Shown piece by piece: positions 1-6,653 of a stretch of 8,341 bases of DNA (within the stretch, counting starts at the first letter, position 1; every line of letters begins with the position of its first letter). The notes under the pieces are model-generated. The model was not told the origin of the DNA. It was given only the letters and a program-made list of their open reading frames with translations, and did no database searches. Source of the stretch: an uncultured Clostridia bacterium (lineage in GTDB: Bacteria > Bacillota > Clostridia > Christensenellales > Borkfalkiaceae); contig CAKQKQ010000078.1 in assembly GCA_934249265.1 (NCBI GenBank), positions 1 through 8,341 on the forward strand. The letters run 5' to 3'. A program made the position numbers and the translations under genes.

Positions 1-76
1 ACGTACTATACGTACTTGAAAGTCGTTTAACGCAGTACAAATCGACTTGACGGCGCAAAAATTGTTCTAATGGGGT

Positions 77-107
77 TTGAAATACGTACGATATTTAAAA
101 CTATAAT
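77..107 (+). promoter_or_regulatory. candidate sigma-A promoter for the ABC exporter
   Basis: A TTGAAA element (77-82) precedes a perfect TATAAT (102-107), but the spacer is 19 bases, longer than the preferred 17. The predicted start of transcription is around 114, leaving a very short leader before the ATG at 127. If real, it lies inside the possible upstream extension of the reading frame and supports the start at 127. The long spacer and high AT content mean a chance match is possible. Confidence 0.35.
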
Positions 108-126
108 TTTATTTACGGGTGAGCAA

Positions 127-1869
127 ATGTTTAAAAGTATTTTGCATTATTACAAACCGCATAGAAAAATGTTCTTTCTGGATATTTTTTGCGCGACTTT
201 GGTATGCGCGTGCAATTTGTTTTATCCTTCCATTGCAAGAAAAATCATAAACGACTACGTACCCAACGGCAATTTAAGACTTATCGTTATTTGGGCGTCT
301 GTTTTGTTGGGCGTTTTCATTTTTAAAGCGGGACTCAATTACGTAATAGGTTTTTGGGGGCATATGGTAGGCGTGCATATACAAGGCGATATGAGAAGAG
401 AATTGTTTGCTCACTTGCAAAAATTGCCTTTGTCTTATTACGACGAAACCAAAATCGGGCAAATCATGTCGAGACTCGTCAACGACCTTTTCGAGGTGTC
501 CGAACTTGCTCACCACGGACCTGAAGACATAATTTTATCCGTGCTTACGCTTATCGGCGCGATTATAATGATCGTCACGATTAATCCTTATCTTGCGCTG
601 ATAGTGGTTGTCGTTTTGCCGCTGCTTATCGTGCTTATTTCAAAAACAAGGCACGAATTTAAAACGGCGATGAAACTTTCAAGGGAAAAGACCGCCGAAA
701 TAAACGCCGACGTAGAAAATTCTTTGCTCGGCATAAGGGTGACGAAAGGTTATACCGCCGAAAATTACGAAGAGGCAAAATTTGAAAAATCTAACCTTGC
801 TTATCAAGGTGCGAGAAGAAGAAGTTATAAAGTACTTGGCAAATTCCACGCAATAATGGGACTGTTGCTCGATATCTTATACTTGATAGGGCTTGTTTCG
901 GGCGGTTTGTTTTTGTATTACGGAAAAATCGCCGCGGGCGATTACGCCGCATACTTGTTGTATATTTCGGTCATGATTTCACCCATAAGGACGTTTATGA
1001 CGATATACGAGCAATTGCAAGACGGGTTGTCCGGTTTTAGACGGTTTTTGGAAGTAATGGCGATCGAAGAAGAAACAGAGACCGCAAACGGCAAAGTTTT
1101 AAAAGACGTAAAGGGCAACGTGGTGTTTGACAACGTAACTTTTTCTTATAAAAAGCGCGAAAACGGCAATATAGACGACGATGCCGTCGTTAAAAATATT
1201 AACATAGATATTCCCGCGGGCAAGACGGTTGCGCTTGTTGGTCCGTCTGGCGGCGGCAAAACTACGCTGTGTAATTTGATACCCAGATTTTATGAGATAA
1301 ATTCGGGGAAAATCACGATCGACGGCATAGATATCAAAGACGTAACGAGATATAATTTAAGGGAAAATATAGCGATAGTTTCTCAAGACGTATTTTTGTT
1401 TACGGGTACAATTAGAGACAACATCGCTTACGGCAGACCCGACGCGACGGACAAAGAAATAGAAGAAGCGGGCAGACTTGCTAACATTGACGAATTTGCA
1501 AAATCACTCGAAAACGGATACGACACTTTCATCGGCGAAAGAGGCTTAAAACTTTCGGGCGGACAAAAACAAAGGATAGCGATCGCAAGGGCATTTTTGA
1601 AAAATCCGCCTATTTTGATACTCGACGAAGCGACTTCCGCTTTGGATAATATCACCGAAATGCAAATACAAAGGGCTCTCGAATCGCTTTCTAAAGGTAG
1701 AACGACGCTCGTCGTCGCACACAGATTATCTACGGTGAAAAATGCCGACAAAATACTCGTGGTGACGCACAACGGCATCGAAGAAGAAGGTTCGCATAAG
1801 CAACTTTTAGAGAAAAACGGCATTTATGCCGAACTTTACAACTATCAATTTGAAAACAGTCGGTTATAA
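127..1869 (+). CDS. ABC exporter, fused transmembrane and ATPase domains
   Basis: This 580-residue protein is a half-transporter of the MsbA/BmrA/LmrA exporter type, which works in the plasma membrane as a homo- or heterodimer and uses ATP to move a substrate outward. The first ~310 residues hold hydrophobic segments of a six-helix transmembrane domain. The ATPase domain carries Walker A GPSGGGKTT (372-380), the Q-loop glutamine in VSQD (420), signature LSGGQ (476-480), Walker B ILILDE with its catalytic glutamate (496-501) and the H-loop histidine in VAHRLS (532). Every ATPase motif is intact, so it is not the degenerate partner of a heterodimer, and no second ABC gene is adjacent. The frame is open back to an ATG at 70, but that start has no ribosome site. 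The ATG at 127 follows GGTGA (118-122) and gives the usual family length. The substrate cannot be inferred. No terminator follows, so read-through into the Mrp gene is likely. Confidence 0.95.
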   Translation: MFKSILHYYKPHRKMFFLDIFCATLVCACNLFYPSIARKIINDYVPNGNLRLIVIWASVLLGVFIFKAGLNYVIGFWGHMVGVHIQGDMRRELFAHLQKLPLSYYDETKIGQIMSRLVNDLFEVSELAHHGPEDIILSVLTLIGAIIMIVTINPYLALIVVVVLPLLIVLISKTRHEFKTAMKLSREKTAEINADVENSLLGIRVTKGYTAENYEEAKFEKSNLAYQGARRRSYKVLGKFHAIMGLLLDILYLIGLVSGGLFLYYGKIAAGDYAAYLLYISVMISPIRTFMTIYEQLQDGLSGFRRFLEVMAIEEETETANGKVLKDVKGNVVFDNVTFSYKKRENGNIDDDAVVKNINIDIPAGKTVALVGPSGGGKTTLCNLIPRFYEINSGKITIDGIDIKDVTRYNLRENIAIVSQDVFLFTGTIRDNIAYGRPDATDKEIEEAGRLANIDEFAKSLENGYDTFIGERGLKLSGGQKQRIAIARAFLKNPPILILDEATSALDNITEMQIQRALESLSKGRTTLVVAHRLSTVKNADKILVVTHNGIEEEGSHKQLLEKNGIYAELYNYQFENSRL

Positions 1870-1946
1870 AATCACAAATCGACGGACAAAATATTTTATA
1901 AAAACACATTAAAATTTGAAAATGCTCATAAAAGGAGATATATATA

Positions 1947-2768
1947 ATGAGTGAAGAATGTACGCACGATTGTTCTACTTGCGGACAAACTTGCGGAGAA
2001 AGGACTAAAGAAAGTTTGATCGCAAAGACAAACGAATATTCGCACGTAAAAAACGTGTATGCGGTTGTCAGCGGCAAAGGCGGCGTAGGTAAGTCGCTTG
2101 TTACTTCCATGCTCGCCGTACAAACGAGAAAAAAAGGATATCAAGTGGCGATTTTAGACGCGGACATTACAGGTCCGTCAATACCTAAAGCCTTTGGAAT
2201 AAACGGTACTGCGCTTGCAAACGAAGCGGGAATTTTGCCGATGATAAGCAAAACGGGCATAAAAGTTATGTCTATAAACTGCTTGTTGGAAGATAAAACC
2301 GACCCCGTCGTATGGAGAGGTCCCGTAATCGGCGGAACGGTAAAGCAATTTTGGACTGACGTCGTTTGGGACGAAGTGGACTATATGTTCGTAGACATGC
2401 CCCCGGGGACGGGAGACGTTCCGCTTACGGTATTTCAAAGTTTGCCCGTAAAAGGCATAATTATAGTGACTTCGCCGCAAGACCTCGTTTCTATGATCGT
2501 AGGTAAAGCCGTAAAAATGGCGAAACTTATGAATATTCCCATTGTCGGAATGATTGAAAATATGTCTTATTTCGAGTGCAAAGAGTGCAAAACGAGATAT
2601 AATATTTTCGGCGAAAGCCATATCGACGAGTTGTGTAAGGAATATTCTATAGACACTTCCGCAAGACTTCCTATCGACCCCGAAATTGCAAAACTTTGCG
2701 ACGAGGGCAAAATAGAAGAGTATGATTGCGACACATTAAATGCCGTAGTCGATAAAATTTGTAAGTAA
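1947..2768 (+). CDS. Mrp/NBP35-family iron-sulfur cluster carrier ATPase
   Basis: This 273-residue protein belongs to the Mrp/NBP35/ApbC family of cytoplasmic P-loop ATPases that carry and hand over iron-sulfur clusters. Visible motifs are the deviant Walker A SGKGGVGKS (42-50), DADITGPS (71-78), WRGP (123-126), DMPPGTGD (150-157) and NMSYFECKEC (205-214). The last contains the CxxC (C211, C214) that bridges a cluster across the dimer in this family. The N-terminus adds four closely spaced cysteines (C5, C9, C12, C16), a short extension I recall from clostridial homologues and different in spacing from the eukaryotic NBP35 ferredoxin-like motif. The start is secure: AAAGGAGA (1931-1938) lies eight bases before the ATG. 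It follows the ABC exporter by 77 bases with no terminator or clear promoter between, so the two may share a transcript. No ISC or SUF genes are nearby, so its client proteins are unknown. Confidence 0.95.
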   Translation: MSEECTHDCSTCGQTCGERTKESLIAKTNEYSHVKNVYAVVSGKGGVGKSLVTSMLAVQTRKKGYQVAILDADITGPSIPKAFGINGTALANEAGILPMISKTGIKVMSINCLLEDKTDPVVWRGPVIGGTVKQFWTDVVWDEVDYMFVDMPPGTGDVPLTVFQSLPVKGIIIVTSPQDLVSMIVGKAVKMAKLMNIPIVGMIENMSYFECKECKTRYNIFGESHIDELCKEYSIDTSARLPIDPEIAKLCDEGKIEEYDCDTLNAVVDKICK

Positions 2769-2862
2769 ATATATCGAATTTTAACAAATTTTGCTCATAA
2801 GTGGTTGGTAAAAACGTAAAATAACAGGTAAATATTGGCAATTTGCTTTTAAAGTAAATATC

Positions 2863-2891
2863 TTGACACGCTTGCTTTGTTGATATATAAT
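2863..2891 (+). promoter_or_regulatory. sigma-A promoter of the SOS/dinB operon
   Basis: Perfect consensus TTGACA (2863-2868) and TATAAT (2886-2891) are separated by the optimal 17 bases. Transcription is predicted to begin near 2898, about 37 bases before the first ATG of the operon. A promoter this strong on a low-need repair polymerase makes sense only if normally repressed, and the adjacent LexA-like dyad supplies the repressor site. Confidence 0.85.
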
Positions 2892-2898
2892 AAAAACA

Positions 2899-2912
2899 AG
2901 AACATATGTTTG
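2899..2912. promoter_or_regulatory. LexA (SOS) box at the dinB operon start
   Basis: The sequence AGAACATATGTTTG matches the Bacillus/Firmicute LexA (DinR) consensus CGAAC-N4-GTTCG at 12 of 14 positions when compared with the known CGAACATATGTTCG form. Its core AACATATGTT is a perfect palindrome. It covers roughly +2 to +15 of the transcript from the consensus promoter just upstream, so bound LexA would block initiation or escape. The assignment rests on the match, the placement and the downstream Y-family polymerase, a classic SOS target. LexA itself is not in the window. Confidence 0.8.
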
Positions 2913-2934
2913 TGTTTTTTTATAAGGAAGCAAG

Positions 2935-3192
2935 ATGAAAGAATTTAAACGTATACCTTTAAAAATCGACGTAGAATTTTTACCCGAGGGCGGATTTTTG
3001 CCAATGCGGGTGATATATGACGAGCAAAATTACGACATAGACAAAATTTTAAAGGTAAAAAAGCACTGTCCGCAAACGGTGGGGTGTATTTCTCCCGTTG
3101 AATATACCGTATTCATAAGCGGAATAGAGAAAAAAATTTATTACGAAGAAGACAGTAAATCGTGGTTTTCGATTAAGGAAATACAGTTATGA
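2935..3192 (+). CDS. small unidentified protein coupled to DinB
   Basis: This 85-residue protein is not one I can name. It has no signal peptide or membrane segment and looks like a compact, beta-rich cytoplasmic domain with alternating hydrophobic residues (about 10-16, 22-29, 56-64, 66-72 and 76-83), two cysteines (45 and 51) and a C-terminal stretch YYEEDSKSWF. It is preceded by AAGGAAG (2924-2930) and is the first gene behind the SOS promoter. Its TGA overlaps the ATG of dinB (ATGA at 3189-3192), implying translational coupling and a shared role. Small proteins of similar size sit beside Y-family polymerase genes in other Gram-positive bacteria (for example DUF6504 proteins in actinobacteria), and the general layout is reminiscent, but I cannot confirm homology. 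A polymerase accessory or DNA-binding role is inference from context only. Confidence 0.85.
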   Translation: MKEFKRIPLKIDVEFLPEGGFLPMRVIYDEQNYDIDKILKVKKHCPQTVGCISPVEYTVFISGIEKKIYYEEDSKSWFSIKEIQL

Positions 3193-4418
3193 CGGATAGA
3201 AAAATATTGCATAGCGACGCCAATTGCTTTTTTGCGTCCGTAGAAACGGTAAAAAATCCCGATTTAAAAGGAAAAGCGGTTGCCGTATGCGGTTCGGTTG
3301 AAGAAAGGCACGGCATAGTGCTTGCAAAAAGCGAAATAGCAAAACAAGCGGGCGTAAAAACGGGCATGATTGTCGCCGAGGCGAAAAGGCTTTGTCCGTC
3401 GATTATAATCGTACATCCGCATTACGACGAATACGTCAAGTTTTCGGGGTATTTAAGAGAGATTTACGGCAGATATTCGCAATTTATCGAGCCTTTCGGT
3501 CTTGACGAGTGCTGGATCGACGTAACAAACAGCAGAAGAGACGCATTTTCCATTGCCGAAGAAATAAGAAACGTGGTTAAAGACGAATTGGGTTTGACCG
3601 TAAGTATCGGCGTGTCGTTTAACAAAGTTTACGCAAAACTCGGCTCTGACTTGAAAAAGCCCGACGCAGTGACCGAAATAACGAGAGAAAATTACAAAGG
3701 CAAAGTATTTCCGCTCTCATGTGGTGATTTGCTTTATTGCGGAAAAGTTACGACTAAAAAACTCAATGCTTACGGAATTTACACCATAGGCGATTTAGCA
3801 AATTCCGATAAAGAATTTTGCCGCAAAATTTTAGGCAAAAACGGAGAAATGCTTTGGGAGTTTGCAAACGGAAACGATACTTCGGCAGTTGCTTCCGAAA
3901 ATTATCGCGCGCCGATGAAATCTATAAGTCACGGCGTAACGTGCAGCGCGGATTTGCTGACTAACGACGAGGTGTGGAGGGTAATGCTCGAAATATCTAC
4001 CGAACTCGGTCAAAGACTCAGAAACGCCAACTTGCGCGCAAACGGAGTGCAGATAACTATTCGCGACGATAAGTTGAATTTTTACCAAATGCAGTGTAAA
4101 ATAGAAAATGCGGTCACTTCGTCGTATATTATAGCAAAAAAAGGTTACGAACTATTTTGCAAAACTTACGATTGGAAAAATAACGTAAGGGCGGTGACAT
4201 TGTCGGCGATAAACCTCGGCGAAAACGGATTTTACGAACAAGAGGATATGTTCGGCAGTCTAAACAAAATAGACAAAATCGAAAAACTCGAAAAGACTAT
4301 AGACAAAATAAACGGCAAGTACGGCAATAAAGCGGTGCGGTCGGCGGTGCTGTATAAAGACAGTAAAATACCAGAAAGCGCAGATAGTCGAGCGGGATTT
4401 CATAAATCGATCAAGTAA
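3189..4418 (+). CDS. dinB: DNA polymerase IV, Y-family translesion polymerase
   Basis: This 409-residue enzyme is a DinB-type error-prone polymerase that copies past damaged bases. The palm carries the catalytic acidic residues D10 (HSDANCFFASVE, 8-19) and D106-E107 (FGLDECWIDVT, 103-113). F15 occupies the steric-gate position that excludes ribonucleotides. SIGVSFNKVYAKLGSDLKKP (139-158) is the expected family motif, and a helix-hairpin-helix thumb region follows at about 185-204. The little-finger domain spans roughly 240-345. A QEDMF motif (351-355) fits the QxxL/MF pattern that binds the sliding clamp. It is followed by a charged tail (KLEKTIDKINGKYGNKAV, 366-383) of a kind I recall from clostridial DinB proteins. 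The ATG at 3189 overlaps the preceding stop and has AAGGAAA (3175-3181) seven bases upstream. Control is probably by LexA through the promoter at 2863. No hairpin terminator is obvious after the stop. Confidence 0.95.
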   Translation: MTDRKILHSDANCFFASVETVKNPDLKGKAVAVCGSVEERHGIVLAKSEIAKQAGVKTGMIVAEAKRLCPSIIIVHPHYDEYVKFSGYLREIYGRYSQFIEPFGLDECWIDVTNSRRDAFSIAEEIRNVVKDELGLTVSIGVSFNKVYAKLGSDLKKPDAVTEITRENYKGKVFPLSCGDLLYCGKVTTKKLNAYGIYTIGDLANSDKEFCRKILGKNGEMLWEFANGNDTSAVASENYRAPMKSISHGVTCSADLLTNDEVWRVMLEISTELGQRLRNANLRANGVQITIRDDKLNFYQMQCKIENAVTSSYIIAKKGYELFCKTYDWKNNVRAVTLSAINLGENGFYEQEDMFGSLNKIDKIEKLEKTIDKINGKYGNKAVRSAVLYKDSKIPESADSRAGFHKSIK

Positions 4419-4482
4419 ATAGGGCGAAATAAAATTTAAAACAAACACACGTAATTGTGCAACAAAACGCTTGCGTCATAAA

Positions 4483-4511
4483 TTGAAAAACATTTTAAAA
4501 TTAAAGATAAA
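4483..4511 (+). promoter_or_regulatory. weak candidate promoter for the acidic protein
   Basis: TTGAAA (4483-4488) is followed after 17 bases by GATAAA (4506-4511), a 4/6 match to the -10 element. A perfect TATAAT (4515-4520) also lies here but at 26 bases from TTGAAA, too far to pair with it. The spacing to the gene is reasonable, and the upstream dinB gene has no clear terminator, so this is only a suggestion. Confidence 0.25.
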
Positions 4512-4534
4512 ATATATAATTATAAAACATTTTA

Positions 4535-4547
4535 CGAATAATATTCG
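4535..4547. repeat. perfect 13-base dyad, possible operator
   Basis: CGAATAATATTCG reads the same on both strands around a central base and lies between the candidate promoter and the ribosome site of the downstream gene. Its outer CGAA/TTCG arms recall a LexA box, but the gap between them is five bases instead of six and the conserved C and G next to the spacer are missing. It could be an operator for another repressor or a chance AT-rich palindrome. Confidence 0.3.
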
Positions 4548-4568
4548 ACTTTTTGTCAAGGAGGAATT

Positions 4569-4997
4569 ATGTTTTTTAAGGCTCAAAAAAAAGAGTATTT
4601 CACAAACTGTATCACGCTCGGAATAGACTACAAGTCTGATTTTGACTTGGACGCGGTATTCGACGCGCAAGACGCTTTGCTTGCTAAAGAAGACGCCAAC
4701 GAAATGGCGATAAATCTTTCGGCGAGTTATTTTCTCAAGAATATGAAAAAAATTCAAAAATGGAAAAAGTCGAAATCGTTTGAAGAAGACTGCGCTTCTT
4801 TCGAGTTTGAAAGAAAAGCCATCGAAAGATATGAAAATTCAGATTACACGTCGGACAACCCAAAGGACTTTTTAAATTCGGGAAGTGAAGAAGATTTAAG
4901 CGAAACCGACTTAAACACGGAAACAGCCGACGCTATCGAAGAACCAAAAACAAAGTTTACGGGCAAAAGGCACGACTTTTTAGACGGAGACGACTAA
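4569..4997 (+). CDS. unidentified protein with an acidic C-terminal half
   Basis: This 142-residue protein is not recognised. The reading frame is supported by a strong ribosome site (AAGGAGG, 4558-4564, four bases before the ATG), by codon choice like its neighbours, and by a good terminator downstream. Residues 1-56 look folded, with a short hydrophobic N-terminal stretch (TNCITLGIDY, 12-21) but no signal peptide or membrane helix. A lysine-rich patch follows (KNMKKIQKWKKSKS, 57-70). From 71 to the end the protein is rich in acidic residues (23 D/E against 8 K/R by my count) and in S, T and N, so it is probably disordered. It is flanked by dinB and a terminator and appears to be monocistronic. 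A cytoplasmic, lineage-specific protein is likely. The opposed charge blocks suggest regulated self- or nucleic-acid contact, but this is speculation. Confidence 0.8.
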   Translation: MFFKAQKKEYFTNCITLGIDYKSDFDLDAVFDAQDALLAKEDANEMAINLSASYFLKNMKKIQKWKKSKSFEEDCASFEFERKAIERYENSDYTSDNPKDFLNSGSEEDLSETDLNTETADAIEEPKTKFTGKRHDFLDGDD

Positions 4998-5052
4998 AAT
5001 TTCCATATTGCCTAATTTTAATTGCGGCGGCAGAAAAATTCAATATAAAATT

Positions 5053-5110
5053 AAACGCGTTTTGCAAAATACATGTTCAAGTGTATCGCAAGGCGCGTTT
5101 TTTGTTTTTT
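5053..5110 (+). terminator. strong intrinsic terminator
   Basis: A 13-pair stem joins 5053-5065 (AAACGCGTTTTGC) to 5088-5100 (GCAAGGCGCGTTT), with two U-G pairs. An inner helix ATACAT/GTGTAT extends it around a GTTCAA loop. The 3' arm runs into TTTTTTGTTTTTT (5098-5110). It lies 55 bases past the stop of the acidic-protein gene and should end that transcript. Confidence 0.85.
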
Positions 5111-5228
5111 CGACAATAAAAACGCAAACGACTGTTTAAATTCAATTTTAAAACATTAATATTTGTTTTTAGAACAAAATATATTTTAATGAAGTAAATA
5201 TTCGTTTAAAAAATTTTTGCGTTAAGAC

Positions 5229-5342
5229 GGGGCGATATTAAAAGCCGATTTAAAAAATTTTAAATCATTTTAAAAGAGTAAATCGTTTTTACTGTAAAAA
5301 TTTTCGCCACCAAGCAGTCGACAACTATCGGTCAAGTTGTCG
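5229..5342. repeat. nested hairpins, possible structured RNA or operators
   Basis: GGGGCGA (5229-5235) can pair with TCGCC-A-CC (5304-5311, one bulged A), closing two hairpins: GATTTAAAA/TTTTAAATC (5247-5255 with 5258-5266) and AGTAAA/TTTACT (5277-5282 with 5288-5293). A separate perfect 8-pair hairpin CGACAACT/AGTTGTCG (5319-5326 with 5335-5342, loop ATCGGTCA) follows directly. The arrangement resembles a three-way junction plus a side hairpin. AT-rich DNA makes such pairings common, and only the GC-bearing outer and last helices are notable. Confidence 0.35.
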
Positions 5343-5412
5343 TAAATCAAATGATTAAACGAATTTTTTGCTAATATAAATATCATAATTTTGTATTTTA
5401 ACGCGTATTTAT

Positions 5413-5441
5413 TTGTATTTTGTCGACATATGTGTTAAAAT
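5413..5441 (+). promoter_or_regulatory. weak candidate promoter for glycerate kinase
   Basis: An extended -10 (TGTTAAAAT, with TAAAAT at 5436-5441) has a poor TTGTAT (5413-5418) 17 bases upstream. Its start of transcription would fall near 5448, leaving hardly any leader before the ribosome site at 5448-5452. A second extended -10 (TGCTAATAT, 5369-5377) lies upstream without a clear -35. Which is used cannot be decided from the sequence. Confidence 0.25.
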
Positions 5442-5458
5442 TACATTAGAGGTTGAAA

Positions 5459-6574
5459 ATGAAAATTATTATTGCATCGGATTCGTATAAAAATTGTCTT
5501 TCTTCCGATAGAATCGGGGAAATTATTAAAAAACGTTTAATTGAAGACAATTCCGAAATTCAAGTAGAGGTTATTCCCGTTGCGGACGGCGGCGAGGGAA
5601 CTATGGAAACCCTTGTAGACGGACTTAACGGTCAATACGTTTTGACAAACGTGTTAAATCCCATAGGCAAAAACGCAATTGCTTCTTACGGAATGATAAA
5701 CGGAACGGCAATTATAGAAATGTCGAGGGCATCGGGTCTTCAGTTATTGGATAAAAACGAGAGAAATCCTTTAAAAACAACGACTTACGGCACGGGTATG
5801 CTTATGCTCGACGCACTCAATAAGGACTGCAAAGATTTAATAATAGGTCTCGGCGGCAGTGCGACGAACGACGGCGGCATGGGCATGGCAGAGGCTTTGG
5901 GCGTAAAATTTTACGACGCAAAGGGTAAGATTTTAAACGGCTGCGGCGAAAACCTCGAAAAGGTAGAAAAAATCGATATTTCCGAAATTTCTCCGCTACT
6001 TGACGGAGCGAAAATACTCGCGGCGTGCGACGTAACCAATACGTTGTGCGGCAAAAACGGCGCGGCTTATATTTACGGACCGCAAAAAGGCGCAACGCAA
6101 GAGGACGTTGAAAGGCTCGATAAGGGGCTTCAACATTTTGCCGACGTGATAAAAAGAGAGTTGGGCGTTGAGGTAAAAGATATTAAAGGCAGCGGAGCGG
6201 CGGGCGGTCTCGGCGCGGGGCTTGTGGCTTTTGCGGGGGCAAAACTCAAGCACGGTTTCGATATCATTTCCGATATGTTGGGACTTGAAAAGAAAATTGC
6301 TTCAGCAGATATCGTCGTTACGGGCGAGGGCAGTACCGATATGCAAACCGCATTTGGAAAAGTGCCTTACGGAATTGTCAAAATTTGCGCTAAATACAAT
6401 AAAAAATGCTATTTAATCAGCGGCAGTATAGAAAATAAAGAAGAAGTACTTTCAAACGGTTTCGCCGCTTGTTACGAACTGAAAAAAGACGGCATGACGG
6501 TTGAAGATTCCATCATAAACGTAAAAAGTTTGCTTGTTGAAGCGACCGATAAATTAGCGAAAGAGTTGCGTTAA
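5459..6574 (+). CDS. glycerate 2-kinase, GlxK/GarK family
   Basis: This 371-residue cytoplasmic enzyme belongs to the bacterial type I glycerate kinase family (GlxK/GarK), which phosphorylates D-glycerate with ATP to 2-phosphoglycerate and so feeds glyoxylate, sugar-acid or serine breakdown into lower glycolysis. Family motifs in order are DSYKNCLSS (8-16), VADGGEGT (41-48), GLGGSATNDGGMG (130-142), DVTN (191-194), GPQKGAT (207-213), GSGAAGGLGAG (245-255) and GEGSTDMQT (289-297). Length is normal for the family. In GEGSTD the arginine common in enterobacterial enzymes (GEGRxD) is replaced by serine, a subfamily difference rather than damage. A TTG at 5453 extends the frame by two residues, but AGAGG (5448-5452) is well placed for the ATG at 5459. 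No other sugar-acid genes are nearby. The TRIC-like gene follows after 79 bases without a clear terminator and may be co-transcribed. Confidence 0.95.
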   Translation: MKIIIASDSYKNCLSSDRIGEIIKKRLIEDNSEIQVEVIPVADGGEGTMETLVDGLNGQYVLTNVLNPIGKNAIASYGMINGTAIIEMSRASGLQLLDKNERNPLKTTTYGTGMLMLDALNKDCKDLIIGLGGSATNDGGMGMAEALGVKFYDAKGKILNGCGENLEKVEKIDISEISPLLDGAKILAACDVTNTLCGKNGAAYIYGPQKGATQEDVERLDKGLQHFADVIKRELGVEVKDIKGSGAAGGLGAGLVAFAGAKLKHGFDIISDMLGLEKKIASADIVVTGEGSTDMQTAFGKVPYGIVKICAKYNKKCYLISGSIENKEEVLSNGFAACYELKKDGMTVEDSIINVKSLLVEATDKLAKELR

Positions 6575-6580
6575 ATCAGA

Positions 6581-6596
6581 CGATTAAAATTAATCG
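6581..6596. repeat. 16-base inverted repeat after glycerate kinase
   Basis: CGATTAA and TTAATCG flank a central AA seven bases past the kinase stop codon. The loop is too tight for a full-length RNA stem and no T-run follows directly, so it is a poor terminator. It could be a protein-binding dyad or a mild processing or pausing hairpin between the kinase and the membrane-protein gene. Confidence 0.3.
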
Positions 6597-6653
6597 CAAA
6601 ATTTTAAGTTATTTCAAATTTTTTCTCACAGTTTAAAATTTAAGGGAAATATT

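Larger units (their letters stand above)
4998..5458. other. gene-free region rich in inverted repeats
   Basis: About 460 bases hold no plausible coding frame on either strand. The first part contains the intrinsic terminator of the acidic-protein gene (5053-5110). Bases 5111-5228 are very AT-rich, with loose palindromes, and AACGCAAA near 5120 could pair with TTTGCGTT near 5217. Bases 5229-5342 hold a nested set of hairpins described separately. The last ~110 bases carry weak promoter elements for the glycerate kinase. No similarity to a known riboswitch or RNA class is recognised. Confidence 0.6.

Noticed and set aside
1..50. Possible tail of an upstream gene, open in frame 3 up to a TGA at 48-50
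   Set aside because: Only about 15 codons are visible, they match nothing I recognise, and another frame is equally open to a TAA at 28-30, so no call is justified.
70..126. 19-residue N-terminal extension of the ABC exporter
   Set aside because: The ATG at 70 has no ribosome site, and a candidate promoter lies within the extension. The ATG at 127 gives the normal family length and has GGTGA upstream.
2178..2621. 147-codon open frame on the - strand inside the Mrp gene
   Set aside because: It lies entirely opposite a well-supported gene, has no ribosome site or family motif, and its composition is what the antisense of this codon usage gives. The other long - strand frames (for example 1428-1823 and 6854-7348) are rejected for the same reason.
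2828..2861. Direct repeat GTAAATAT at 2828-2835 and 2854-2861 upstream of the dinB operon promoter
   Set aside because: Two copies of an 8-base AT-rich word within 34 bases are easily expected by chance here, and the spacing gives no clear regulatory meaning.
4535..4547. CGAATAATATTCG considered as a second LexA box
   Set aside because: The CGAA/TTCG arms are one base too close and lack the conserved C and G flanking the spacer, so LexA binding is not expected. It is kept only as an unassigned dyad.
5071..5157. Short + strand frame starting ATGTTCAAG
   Set aside because: It begins in the loop of the terminator hairpin, runs through the T-run, and has no ribosome site.
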